From positions 19,264,958-19,328,957 of the forward strand of contig OX375875.1 of the NCBI GenBank assembly GCA_947359465.1: a stretch of DNA of 64,000 nucleotides. The letters run 5' to 3'. The translations under genes and the position numbers were made by a program. The notes beneath the pieces are model-generated. The model had not been told where the DNA came from. It made no database searches and worked only from the letters and a program-made list of their open reading frames with translations. How positions within the stretch are numbered: position 1 is the first letter of the stretch; each line of letters opens with the position of its first letter. Source of the stretch: Metellina segmentata (taxonomy: Eukaryota; Arthropoda; Arachnida; Araneae; Tetragnathidae). Shown here piece by piece: positions 21,014 through 31,549 of this stretch.

Positions 21014-21332
21014 CGTGCCCTCGCTCGTCCGCTTCGTGGTACCCTCTCAGCATCAAGAGATTAACAATTTCAATCACCTTAAACACGGCAATACAGTGAA
21101 ACATGTGGACCAATATGAAGAGCGATTTGATGTAGCCGAAGACACTGCGGGCCAAAACGAAACACTCCGAAAGGTGGCGGAGTGAGAAGTCTCTGACAAC
21201 CTGTTGCTGCATCTGAATTCTTGCCGCGTAAAGACAGAATTTTAGATTGGATATATCTCGATTTCGAATCAACAGGTTTCTTATCATCCATTCCCGGATA
21301 AAAAAACGGAGTTCTGGTGTGTATAAGGAAAT
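21014..21332 (-). CDS. Exon A-like exon of the third gene unit
   Basis: Minus strand. Acceptor TTTCTTTTCCAG precedes ISLYTPELRFFIREWMIRNL, then LIRNRDISNLKFCLYAARIQ, a QQVVRDFSLRHLSECFVLAR stretch and the hydrophobic VFGYIKSLFILVHMFHCIAV. The frame stays open to TAG at 21009-21011. A donor GTTAGG just before it leaves one base, consistent with the phase of 20574-20692. It resembles unit 1 and 2 exon A at the start (TP..R.F.R.W) and in having a late hydrophobic segment. Similarity is weak, so homology is inferred. Confidence 0.4.
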
Positions 21333-21832
21333 CTGGAAAAGAAATCAAGGCATCAGACTTGCAGAGCAGTGGTTGACAATGTTGGTGTGAACATCTTCTT
21401 GCATCGTAGCCAGGATTGGGTTCTTTCGTAGCGTATACTTCTTAATAACACATACTATTTTTGGATGAATTACACCTTTATTTAAACGACGACACACACA
21501 CACAAAAAAAAAATCTATGTACAACAAGTGATATGAACAATTATTTACACATACTACGTTCCTCTGAGACACTTTCGTTCTTTTGTATCGACCATCGTTC
21601 TTCGTATCTATTATGCGTCTCAGGGAAGCGTTGCGCGCCAGTTCGGCTTAAAGTGCGCATGCGCGGATCATGACAGTTGGGTCCACAGAAAATTTTCAAT
21701 ATCTCATTATCCAAAATCAAGAACTTTCAATAGAATACTTTTGTCATTTTTTTCGGTTTCTTTTATGGTCAAATATCATTTAGTTGAATCACACGTCGCT
21801 CTGGAGGAACACGACGGGCTACGTGTGTGTAT
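21333..21832. other. Intron-like sequence, no gene recognised
   Basis: Apart from a short SINE tail scrap near 21784-21822 (ACGTCGCTCTGGAGGAACAC), nothing is recognisable. Overlapping short frames on both strands look like chance. Confidence 0.5.
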
Positions 21833-22164
21833 TCTCTATACAAATCTGCACAGTGTGACCCATCCAAACCAAACCAAATTTGGTATACTTATGCTTTGAA
21901 ACACTGCGGAAAACATAGGCTATTACTTTCCTTTCTTCAGACCGATTTGTAGCCATGAAAATTGGCACACAGGTAGTCCTGAAATTGTCCCTTGAAGCCC
22001 CATTTTTTAAATCTAAAGTTATTTTTTATGCAATAAATAAACATGGATAAGGACAACACCACGTTCTACAGAGTTTGAGTTAACACAGGGAAATTTTGCG
22101 GTGGTCATATTTTAGCTGTCGTGGTTATATTTCATACCCGAGCAATTCTGGGTTATTCAGCTAG
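21833..22164 (+). mobile_element. Non-autonomous Helitron, nearly complete
   Basis: Begins TCTCTATACAAATC and ends with the hairpin CCCGAGCAATTCTGGG, then TTATTCAGCTAG followed by T. A 3' hairpin with terminal CTAG|T and no TSD is the Helitron signature. No coding capacity. Confidence 0.75.
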
Positions 22165-22483
22165 TAGTTTATAAAACCATTGCTCTTTAAAAGTAAGTGT
22201 TTGTGGTGATGATTTGCTAGAAGTTTAAGTAAAATGTGGTGATAAACATCAAATCGCATGGGGAAAAAAAGATCACTAGGTCATCTTGTGTTCTTAAAGC
22301 CCGTACACACCGAAAAAATGTGCCATTAAGAGGCTTGAAGGATGTGAAGTATTTATTTCCCATTGATCGTGATAAGGTACTCCAACTACAATACTACCGC
22401 AACTTAAAGAAATCATCTAGGCAGTGTCGAATTAGCGTTTACGCGAATATCTCGTTCGCGCAGTGTTTTATTTTAGTTTAAAA

Positions 22484-23111
22484 CTAGCTGAATAAGCCGG
22501 TAATGGTAATTTTAGTTAACGTCGTACTAGAGCAACACAACGGGCTATTGACGACGGTCCGGGATCAGTCCCTTGAGGGAGAGATCCGAGGACAACACCT
22601 CGTAATTTTGAACCACGGTCAGATGACGAAGCAACACCTGAGCTGGCACCCCACTCTCCAAATTTCCACGCCAACCCAACGTGAGGACTTTCGGCCACGA
22701 CAGATTTAAGGTGCACCAGCCGCCTCTACACCATACGTTTACAAACATCCATGCCCGAACCCGGAACCTTCCGATCCAGAGGCTAACACCTTAACCACTA
22801 TACCGGTTGGTCGGCCTGAATAAGCCGGAGTTGCTCGGGAATCAAATATGACCGCGACATTTCCCTATGTTAACTCATACACAAACCCTGTAGAACGCGT
22901 TTCCTTGTCCATATCCTATTATTGCAGAAAAACAAACTTTATATTTTAAAATTGGGGCTTTAAGGAGCACTTTAAGACTAACTGTGTACCAATTTTCACA
23001 GCTACAGATTGTTGACAGGAAGGAAATAGCCGATGTTTATCGTAGTGTTCTAAAGTATACTTGCACCAAATTTTGTGTGGAATGGTCAAACGGTGAAGAT
23101 TTGTATAGAGA
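22484..23111 (-). mobile_element. Non-autonomous Helitron interrupted by a SINE
   Basis: Same family as 21833-22164, opposite strand. The 5' TCTCTATACAAATC is at 23111 downwards and the 3' CTAG at 22484-22487. A SINE (22501-22815) is inserted in the terminal hairpin, so the last 13 bases of the Helitron lie on the far side of it. Confidence 0.75.
22501..22815 (-). repeat. Full-length SINE-A, 13 bp TSD, in a Helitron end
   Basis: TSD CTGAATAAGCCGG at 22488-22500 and 22816-22828; the duplicated target is part of the Helitron 3' hairpin. Head slightly shortened at the B box. Confidence 0.95.
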
Positions 23112-23138
23112 ATATATATATGCATATATACACACACC

Positions 23139-23208
23139 CAGGGTGACCTGTAAAGTTCCTTTAACTTTGAAACAGGGTGACCTGTAAAGTTCTTTTAACT
23201 TTGAAACA
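23139..23208. repeat. Tandem pair, 34 bp period
   Basis: CAGGGTGACCTGTAAAGTTC followed by a TTTAACTTTGAAA stretch, occurring twice with one difference. Confidence 0.85.
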
Positions 23209-23719
23209 GCGTCTCGTATAGTCCAGGAAGTAACGTGTACATATAGTAAAGTGACCATGCTGAATTTATTAAAAAAGATACATCGAAAACTAAAGAAGGT
23301 AGGCCAAATAGTTTTCAGAGGAAAACAGTTTCATCGAGTTATCTGTAAAATTTGCGGAGATATTCGCGATTGAAATTTGAACTATTCCATGCCATGAAAA
23401 AGGAAGTCATCCTGAAATTGATAAAGGGGTCCTCGTGAAATTAAAAGACGTGTTCTCCGATGTCAGTTTTTCTGAGTTAAGCAACGACGAATTTAAATTC
23501 GAACAACAAAGAAAGGAAAGAAAAAGATAAATACAAAAACATCTGAGAAACGCACTCCAGAAAATAAAAAAACTGAGTCCAAAATTACAATTTTCTCTCA
23601 CGCAACAGCTAAAATAAACGATTAAAGCGATTTGGAAATGACGACTTTCACTATTGGTTAGTATAGATTGTAGTCTTAGATGGTGCTTCTCTATGGCCAA
23701 TGTCAACGTAATACGGTCG

Positions 23720-24150
23720 AGACTGCACGGACGTATGCGGTTCGGTTTTCAAATGGTCCACATCCAATGTCGGCAACCATTGGAAACGTAGCTCGACGTC
23801 TCAGACTGGCACACTAGAAGTCCACCTCGTTCGGGCAGATCACCAGCAGCATGCAATTCCGAAACAAGGATTGTTACCGGGAGACAAACAGCTACGCTTT
23901 GACTGGGTGCAAAAGGACATTGAACGAATCAGAGGTTAGACCAGAATTTTTTCCAACATATATTCGGACAAGGCAGTTTTACCGAAACGGGTTGCTGAAC
24001 CGTCACAACACCCATTTTTGGGCATTAGTTTCCATCTTACAGTAGGTGAAATGATCAACGAATTTGCAATGCGGTATTTTTAAGGATCGTCTATTAGGAC
24101 CAGTGTTCTCTGACGGTTCACTAAATGGACCGAAATACCTCCAGCTATTA
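23720..24150 (+). pseudogene. Degenerate mariner-like transposase (DUF4817-type group)
   Basis: Plus strand, several frameshifts. Recognisable pieces in order: LRFDWVQKDIERI (approximately 23895-23933), FYRNGLLNRHNTHFWA (around 23979-24026; the GLxNRHNxxxW block), and GIFKDRLLGPVFSDGSLNGP then KYLQLLQ (around 24073-24153; the block after the second catalytic region). These are hallmark blocks of this transposase group. The catalytic set cannot be completed here. Confidence 0.7.
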
Positions 24151-24725
24151 CAGGTTGTGTGCATGTCAGCGTGCTTGATCGAATACAGATGTGTATTGTG
24201 GCCGATGGTGATATTTTTGAACACTCGCCTTGTTTTTGTTTAGCAACAAATTTCTTGCTTTTGCTCATCCGTCTTTTCCATTGCGCGACACTGAATAACG
24301 CGCATTTGTTTCTGACATTTTCGCATCTGCTCAAAGTTTACTAGAATAATATTAAAATCTTCGTTCGTGACCGTATAGCCGAGAGGCTTTGATCGTGTAT
24401 TTTAGTTGTTGCGCGAGAAAATTGTGATTTCGGATCGTCAGTTTCTTTTTCATTTCCCGGAGTGCGTTTTCAAATGTTTCTTTTATTTATTTCTTTGTTT
24501 GAAGTTAAATTCGTTGCTTTACTCATAAAAACTGTATTACAACGGAGAACGCGTTTTCCAATTTCTGAACGACTCCTTTTTCAAGGCATAGAATAGTTCA
24601 AATTTCAATCGCGAACATCTCCGCCAATCTTAGAGATAACTCGATTAAACTTTTTCCTGTGCTTTTATAGTGGTATTTGCACATCTTTCTAGCATACCTT
24701 TATGGCCTATCTATTTTAGTTTTCG

Positions 24726-24893
24726 ATTTGGAGAGTGGAGTGGCAGCTCAGGTGTTGCTTCGTAATCTGACCGTGGTTCAAAATTACGAGGTGTTGTCCA
24801 CGGATTACGTCAATAGCCCGTTGTCAATAGTCCCTTACCTTCGTCAATAGCCCGTTGTGCTCCTCTAGTACGACGTTAATTAAAAATTACCAA
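24726..24893 (+). repeat. 5'-truncated SINE in the foldback right arm
   Basis: Starts ATTTGGAGAGTGG, internally rearranged (CGTCAATAGCCCGTTGT occurs twice), ends ATTACCAATTA. Flanks TTTAGTTTT occur on both sides, a likely TSD of 9 bases or slightly more. Confidence 0.8.
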
Positions 24894-25004
24894 TTATCTT
24901 TAGTTTTTGAATAAGCTTTTTTAACTTCCTTATTTCGCCGCTAGGGACGTTGTAAGCTATTTCAATAAATTCAGCATTTTCCCTTTTTACTATAGATACA
25001 CGAT

Positions 25005-25374
25005 ATTTTAGAGCAACACATCAGGGTATTGACGACAGTCCGGGTAATTGGTAATTTTTAGTTAACGTCGTACTAGAGCAACACAACGGGCTATTGACGA
25101 CGGTCCGGGATCAGTCCCTTAAGGGAAAGATTCGAGGACAACACCTCGTAATTTTGAACCACGGTCAGATGACGAAGCAACACCTGAGCTGGCACCCCAC
25201 TCTCCAAACTTCCACGCCAACCCAACGTGGGGACTTTCGGCCACGACAGATTTAAGCTGCACCAGCCGCCTCTACACCATACGTTTACAAACATCCATGC
25301 CCGGACCCGGATTCGAACCAGGAACCTTCCGATCTAGAGGCTAACACCGTAACCACTATACCGGTTGGTCGGCA
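25005..25374 (-). repeat. Full SINE-A with partial-dimer extension
   Basis: Full copy at about 25044-25374 with B box and head. Beyond its tail, 25005-25043 is an internal SINE segment joined as CCCGGAC. No TSD found. Confidence 0.85.
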
Positions 25375-25396
25375 CTAACACAAAGGAGGGAGGTAT

Positions 25397-25640
25397 TTAA
25401 TCAACTTCGCCCTGGAGCAACTCAACGGGACGGGATATTGGTGACGGGTCGGGATCAATCCCCGAAGGGAAAGATCCGAGGAGGACATCACTTCATTTAT
25501 TAACACGGTCAGATGACGAGGTCACCACCTGAGCAGGCACCCCACTGTTAATATAAACTTCCACACCACAACGTGAAAATATTAGATTCCACGCCAGTTT
25601 TAACATGCACCAGGCCCTTTTGATCTAACATGAATGAGAG
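25397..25640 (-). repeat. Degenerate SINE copy
   Basis: TTTAATCAACTTCGCCCTGG tail side, GATCCGAGGAGGACATCACT, and CAGATGACGAGG blocks, with decayed 5' body. Confidence 0.6.
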
Positions 25641-25792
25641 AAATACACACAGAAATGTATCAAACCTGCACTGCTCGTAAGAGACAGCATTGACACGCGC
25701 CTGATGGTTAACAAGCTTTTTCTTTTCAGCAAAACAATTGAATGCCAATTAAAAAGAAGTTCTATTGTTACAAACATTATAATGGTTTCTTA

Positions 25793-25926
25793 CGTCAAGC
25801 GTGCGAAGGATAGATCCGAAGTGTTCCAGAAAGGGTCTACAAGTCACGACTATGGCCGTGTGCATTGTACTTTCCAACTCTTCCGTATTAGAATACCAAC
25901 TGAAAATATATTCCAGGACATCCAGC
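25793..25926 (-). pseudogene. Possible further exon of the third gene unit
   Basis: Minus strand between acceptor TTCGTTATAG and donor GTAAGAAAC, a donor context almost the same as that of exon B in unit 1. It reads LDVLEYIFSWYSNTEELEST, then MHTAIVVTCRPFLEHFGSIL and RTA, followed by TGA just before the donor. If this is an exon of the array, it is frameshifted at its end. Low confidence. Confidence 0.25.
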
Positions 25927-26063
25927 CTATAACGAAAACGAATTTTTAGGCGACAATAAAATATTTCTTCATACGGAAAATTTCATGTATACATGAAAAT
26001 GAAGAATTTCAAATAGAACACAGAATTAATACAGATATGCTCATATAACACAAGGTATATATT

Positions 26064-26430
26064 TTTAATTAACGTCGTAATGGAGCAACACATCGATTTA
26101 TTGGCGACGGTAAGAGACCTATCCTGAAGGTAATTTGTAATCTTTTATAAACATCGTAATAGAGCAATACAACGGGCTATAGACGACGGTCCGGGATCAA
26201 TCCCCGAAAGGAAACATCCGAGGACATCACGTCATTTTGAACCACGGTCAGATTGCGAGGCAACGCTGAGCTGGCACTCCACTCTCCAAACTTGCAAACC
26301 AACCCAGCGTGAGCACTTTCAGTCACGACAGATTTAAGGTGCACCAGTCACCTCTGCAAACATCCATACACTGAACCGGATTCGATCTAGGGACCTTCCA
26401 ATCTAGAGGCTAACACCTTAATCACCTCAC
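26064..26430 (-). repeat. SINE-A copy preceded by a tail fragment
   Basis: A tail fragment at 26064-26130 (TTTTTAATTAACGTCGTAATG), then a copy at 26131-26430 with body and decayed head (GATCTAGGGACCTTCC). Confidence 0.75.
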
Positions 26431-27846
26431 ACGCAGGGAGAAATGGTATCGCGACCCTGAACGCAATTTCGATAGCCGCAGTGGGCAAAACTAATCTCTC
26501 ATCTCTCAATGGATTCTGAGGTATCCAGCGATCCTAACCCGGTCACATTGCCCTTTGATAGTAAAGTGCACCAAGAGTGACGCATCTTCAAAATCCAACT
26601 TCTTTCTTCGGGGTTTTATGGCGCTGTGACATTCGGCCACCCACATTCTCTTTGTGGAGACATCTTGCTAGGCTCGATCGCCCCTGATGACCACCTCCTA
26701 TGAAGATGATGCCACCGTGTCATTGGACTTGGGGGGGGGGTGTACCATATGGTACTAGCCGACCCTTTCCTCTAACACGTGGACGCTGGAATGTGTTCAA
26801 CAGCCAGACGGTGACAAAAAACAACTTCAGACTTTGCACGTGCGGGTTTTGACAAAATACCGAAAGAGAGTATTTTCTCATCGGCGGCCCGGCGTTCCGT
26901 TTGATCCATCGACACAACTGGAGTTTCCGTCGGTTCCCTAATCCCATGTCTGGGATGAAGATTTGCTGTTGGGAACCCAAGTCGGTTACAAACGGTTTTT
27001 GCATCTGTGTGGGGGTGTCTTGAGTTCTGTGGAGGACATAAACATCTCTTGCCAGGGCTGGGAATTCACCCCCACCCCTCTCGTTCGCAGCTGCGGTTCT
27101 GGAGAATCAAGAGAACGTGGATTTTAGAAGGAGACTGATTCTAGATTCGACGAGAGACAGACGTCTCTGTTTGCCATTGTTACTTTGGCTCCAGGCAGGA
27201 TAACGATGGTCGATGGCTGTGCCCTTAATTAATCTTGCAAATTTAAATGTAAATATTTAATTTATCTAAATAAATAGTTTAATTTTAAACCAGCTGTCCG
27301 TCTAGTTCTTACATGACGGTACAGGGGGAAACACAGATTTGCCTCACACGAAACCGAGCCGAAAAGAATTTGGATCAACATCGATCGGCAGATTTCGATT
27401 CAACTTTGAGAGTGCGGACCTGATCCGAACGCCATGTTTGGACCCTAAAAACCCGAAAGCCTCAAGCGTAAGCAGACTTCATCGTTAGGGGCAGATAGGC
27501 GCAAATCACTTGCGACCAGCTACCAGACGACTATCCAGGTCAGATAGCCAATGTTGGTATGTAGGCCAGATTCTTTGAGGCCTATTTTCGGTTGACAGAT
27601 TGTGCTACCGGACGACCATACCGGTCAGAATTAGTACGTCCGTCCTACGCATAGCAGACTTCGCCGTTAGCAGCAGATAAGCCAGATCCATTGCGGCCCA
27701 GAATTTACTTGTATCACGTTGTAATCCTTGTATCACGATTGTAATAAATCTTGTTACGTTTTTAACAGACTTTTTCTGTGCGTCACCTGTACACCAGACG
27801 TCACACAGCGCAAAGGCCAAGCACAAGTCAGACAACACACTGAAGG
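26431..27846. other. Relatively GC-rich stretch, no gene recognised
   Basis: Includes a poly-G run near 26730-26740. Minus-strand frames at 26720-27004 and 27605-27838 have no family resemblance. I see no clear exon pair, LTR or TIR. Confidence 0.45.
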
Positions 27847-28169
27847 TAATTGGTAATTTTTAGTTAACGTTGTACTAGAGCAATACAACGGGCTATTGAC
27901 GACGGTCCGGGATCAGTCCCTTAAGGGAAATATCCGAGGACAACACCTCGTACTTTTGAACCACGGTCAGATGGCGAAGCAACGCATGAGCTGGCACCCC
28001 ACTCTACAAACTTCCACACCAACCCAACATGAGGACTTTCGGCCACGACAGATTTAAGGTGCACCAACCGCCTCTACACCATACGCTTACAAACATCCAT
28101 GCCCGGACCCGAACCAGGAACCTTCCGATCTAGAGGCTAACACCTTAACCACTATACCGGTTGGTCGGC
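27847..28169 (-). repeat. Full-length SINE-A, 10 bp TSD
   Basis: TSD ACACTGAAGG at 27837-27846 and 28170-28179. B box slightly deleted (GGACCCGAACCAGG). Confidence 0.9.
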
Positions 28170-28201
28170 ACACTGAAGGAAGAAAAAGCAGAAGGATAGG
28201 G

Positions 28202-28517
28202 TAATTTTTAGTTAACATCGTACTATAGCAACACAACGGGCTATTGATGACGGTCCGGGATCAATCCCTTAAGAGAAAGATCCAAGGACAACACCTGGTA
28301 ATTTTGAGCCACGGTCAGATGATGAGGCAACACCTGAGCTGGCACCCCACTCTTCAAACTTTCACACCAACCCAACGTGAGTACTTTCGGCCACGATAGA
28401 TGTAAGGTGCACCAGCCGCCTCTACACCTTACGCTTATAAACATCCTTGCCCGGATTCGAACCAGGAAGCTTCCGATCTAGAGGCTAACACCTTAATCAC
28501 TTTGCCGGTTGGTCGGC
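28202..28517 (-). repeat. Full-length SINE-A, 11 bp TSD
   Basis: TSD GAAGGATAGGG at 28191-28201 and 28518-28528. It lies only 22 bases from the preceding SINE's TSD. Confidence 0.9.
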
Positions 28518-28975
28518 GAAGGATAGGGGGATGGTAAAACTGAAAGGACAAAAAGATCATTAGGGTTCTTAGTGTTTGCGGTGCCCTTCAAACACCTAAA
28601 AATGTGCTTCTGCGGGCTCCGACCCAACTAGACCACACTAAAACCAAACAGCGTGAAAGCCCGTTGTGTTACTCCAATGGATATAAATTAAACGACCTAC
28701 GAACATCAAACTTGGCAATTTTTATTATTCAAGGACAATGTACAAACACAAGCAGTATCCAAGAAAAACCATGTAACTAGATCTGAAATATTGACATCGG
28801 ATATAAGACTTGAGGTAATGCATTTGTTTGTACACTTAGTCTGTCAGTTTGGGTCAATAGCTAATGCTTTACGTTGTTTGAAAATGGGCTTTATTTGATG
28901 GCTCAAGAGCAGAATTTGGGCAATCGCGTTATTGAAAATAAAGAACAAATAAAAATAATACTCACGCGCAATATT

Positions 28976-29092
28976 TGATTTTATTGGCACACCATTCTAA
29001 CTGTTCGTTGAGATATACCTTTGTTCCAAAGATCAATTTCTCGGGATAAAACCAGAACATCTTCAAAACCATATCCAACAGTGTTTTGTCTT
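28976..29092 (-). CDS. Candidate exon, unrecognised
   Basis: Minus strand, 117 nt, open, between acceptor GCATTTTCTTAG and a strong donor GTGAGT (from 28975). It reads DKTLLDMVLKMFWFYPEKLI, then FGTKVYLNEQLEWCANKIKY and CA. It could be an upstream exon of the third gene unit, which runs the same way, but nothing ties it to the other exons. Family not recognised. Confidence 0.3.
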
Positions 29093-29444
29093 CTAAGAAA
29101 ATGCTTGAGCGTCCAATTTCTTCACTTCAAAGCAATCTGAGACGACTCACTTGATCGAAAAAACACTTTAGTTGAAATTTAGCTTCTGGCCCTGAACTTG
29201 TATAAAAGCGATTTTCAGCATAATCTCACCAGACGGTCTGAAGTTTTACTTAGCTGTCCAAATACTCGCTCCTATGAAGATAAGGTTACTTGAAGATCAC
29301 CCTTTTGGTGACGTTTATCGTTTAATCTAATTGATTACGATTGAATTACTATATATCGATTGTTAGTCAGGTTGTAAGAGTAGCGGTATAGCAACCGGAA
29401 GGTTTCGAGCTTGAAACCAACACAAACCGTAATGAGTACAAAGG

Positions 29445-29860
29445 TAATAATAATTGGTAATTTTTAATTAGCGTCGTACTAGAGCAACACAACGGGTAAT
29501 ACTGACGACGGTCCGGGTAATGGTAAATGGTAATGGTAATTTTTAGTTAACGTCGTACTAGAGCAACACAACGGGCTATTGACGACGGTCCGGGATCAGT
29601 CCCTTAAGGGAAAGATCCGAGGACAGAACCAAGTCATTTTGAACGACGTTCAGATGAAGAGGCAACACATGAGCTGACACCCCATTCTCCAACCCTCAAC
29701 CCCACCCCAACATGAGAACTTTCGGCCCCGAGAAATTTAAGGTGCACCAACCGGGCCTCTACTACGGATGCTTACAAACATCCATGCACTGATCCGGATT
29801 CGAACCAGGGATCTTCCGATCTAAAGGCTAACACCTTAACCACTAGACCGGTTTGTTGGC
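29445..29860 (-). repeat. SINE partial dimer inserted as one unit
   Basis: Full SINE-A at 29521-29860 plus a second 3' segment at 29445-29520, joined as CCCGGACC. GTACAAAGG flanks the pair at 29436-29444 and 29863-29871, so the dimer moved as a unit. Confidence 0.85.
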
Positions 29861-29874
29861 TTGTACAAAGGAGG

Positions 29875-30045
29875 ATGGTGCACATCAGTTGTGTCGTGAC
29901 CTCAAATATCCTCACGTTGGCGTGGTGTGGAAGTTTGGAGAGTGGGGTGCAAACTCAGGTGTGACCTTGTCATTGGACCGTGGTGGAAATTTGAGTTTCA
30001 ATTGCCTCAAATCTTTCCTTTTGGGGCTAATCCAGGACTGTACCA
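29875..30045 (+). repeat. SINE body fragment, opposite orientation
   Basis: GATGGTGCACATCAGTTGTG, CCTCACGTTGGCGTGGTGTG and GGAAGTTTGGAGAGTGGGGT blocks; the 3' end is decayed. GGTGCACATC resembles the SINE-B type of junction. Confidence 0.7.
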
Positions 30046-30923
30046 TAAGAAAGAGTGTAATGTAATGTATTCAGTGATGTTCTCAAATTTAAAAAATAAT
30101 GGTTTTTGCCGTAGACATAACCGTTTTAACAAAAAGTAGCGAAAATATCCAAAGATTCCGAATTTTGTATGACGAACTTTTGATCGCATCCAATTTAATT
30201 ATTAACCGATTTCAAAAATTATAGTACCGTTAGAAAGAGTATATTCTGAGGTATACTGCGATATTTTAAAAATAAAAAACTAATAGTAATTAGATATAGA
30301 TACGGCAGTTTAAAAAAAAAAGTAACAAAAATGTCCCGATTTTTCCCGAATTTCAAAAAAATATTATCAAGAACCAAATTTAAATTAAAAAAAAAAAAAC
30401 TCGACGAGCTGCAAAAATTTACGTTAAGAGGAACTCTTAAAAAAAACTCACGACTGAAGACTGAAAATTTGAATGTGTTTTGCTCACTCGCGGAAGAAAT
30501 TTCACTTCTTCAACTTTAACACTTAATAAAACCTAAACTAATAGCCGCATCGGAAAAAAATCTTAATAATTGTCCAGGGAATACTATGTAGAACAAACCA
30601 AGTTAATTTTGTTTTTTTCCGATCAGTACTTTCTCGGGAAACCGTCTATGAATCGAGCTAAACAACACAGTTTTCAATCCTGCGGCGGCGGTAACATTTT
30701 TTTAATATAGAGAGATATATTCTATTTATAAGAAAATGGCGGCCTCTGAGTATATTTTATGTGCTCCTTTTTTATTGTCATTTGGTGATATTAATAGCGT
30801 ATTATATGTGATTTTGCATGAATTGATGCTATAAACATGCGTGCATGTCATAATTATATTTTCATATTAACTTTTTCCAGAAGTGACACGATAAGAAGAG
30901 AAATAAGATAAAAATGTGATGTA
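30046..30923. other. AT-rich, no gene recognised
   Basis: The 62-codon frame at 30331-30519 is low-complexity and lysine-rich. A small ATG frame near 30735 (MAASEYILCAPFLLSFG) precedes the pseudogene below, but I cannot link them. Confidence 0.4.
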
Positions 30924-31540
30924 GTGCATAAGCTGATTAATCCATTCAATACTGATACATCTGGACAATTCAAAGAAACAGAGTGGAACAAGTGTTTAAC
31001 TGTCAAGAAGACAAGTCTGAAGTTATTCGGTGTCCAGCAGACAGCAAGTAATAGCAGTAAGCGTGAAGAAAAGGGAACTGGTTATAAGACAATTTCTGAT
31101 TTATTTGTGGGATTTAGTATTGCAGGCTGTTTACCAAGGACAATATATCTGGAGCGTCTCGATGATGCAGGAGGTGTTGAGGCAATATTGGTACAACATA
31201 AAGCTCAATTTCACGAATCGTGTAGATTGCATTTCAATAAGACAAAACTTCAAAGAGCTCAGAAATGGAAGATAGAACCTGCGGATAAAGCAAGTAGTTC
31301 TACGAAATTCACCCCCCAGAATGTTGTAGTAAATAGTTCAGTGAATTCAAAGGCAATTTTTTTTACCTGCCTGCTCAAGCTGGAAGTTTATTATGTACTG
31401 CATATATTGCACATTCGGCCTGGATGTGTTCCTCACTGTGCCCTTATACTGGAGCACATGCCTCTGCTTGTGAAACTGAATGCCGGTGATCTTATTGCAT
31501 TAAACTTGGTAGTCAACAAATATTTCTTGTATTGTTGGCA
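30924..31540 (+). pseudogene. N-terminal half of a multicopy transposon-like protein
   Basis: Plus-strand frame with recognisable pieces: SCRLHFNKTKLQRAQK (a conserved cysteine-containing block), CALILEHMPLLVKLNAGDLI and then ALNLVVNKYFLYC, which corresponds to the KLSAGDLIA..YH..C block of a repeated, cysteine-rich protein that I know from many arthropod genomes but cannot name by domain. Key positions such as the YH pair are lost. It should continue into a C-terminal half, but that half lies next to it on the opposite strand (31550-32330). Confidence 0.55.
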
Positions 31541-31549
31541 AAGGACAGT

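Larger units (their letters stand above)
23210..25003. mobile_element. Long-inverted-repeat (foldback) element with mariner-type transposase core
   Basis: Left arm about 23210-23640, right arm about 24370-25003, inverted to each other. Shared blocks in arm order include ATGCTGAATTTATT, TCGAAAACTAAA, CGAGTTATCT, CGCGATTGAAATTTGAACTA and ACAATTTTCTC.CGCAACA. The right arm is interrupted by a SINE (24726-24893). The unique centre holds a degenerate transposase (23720-24150). Inverted arms of about 400 bp are unusually long for a mariner-type element. Confidence 0.7.
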
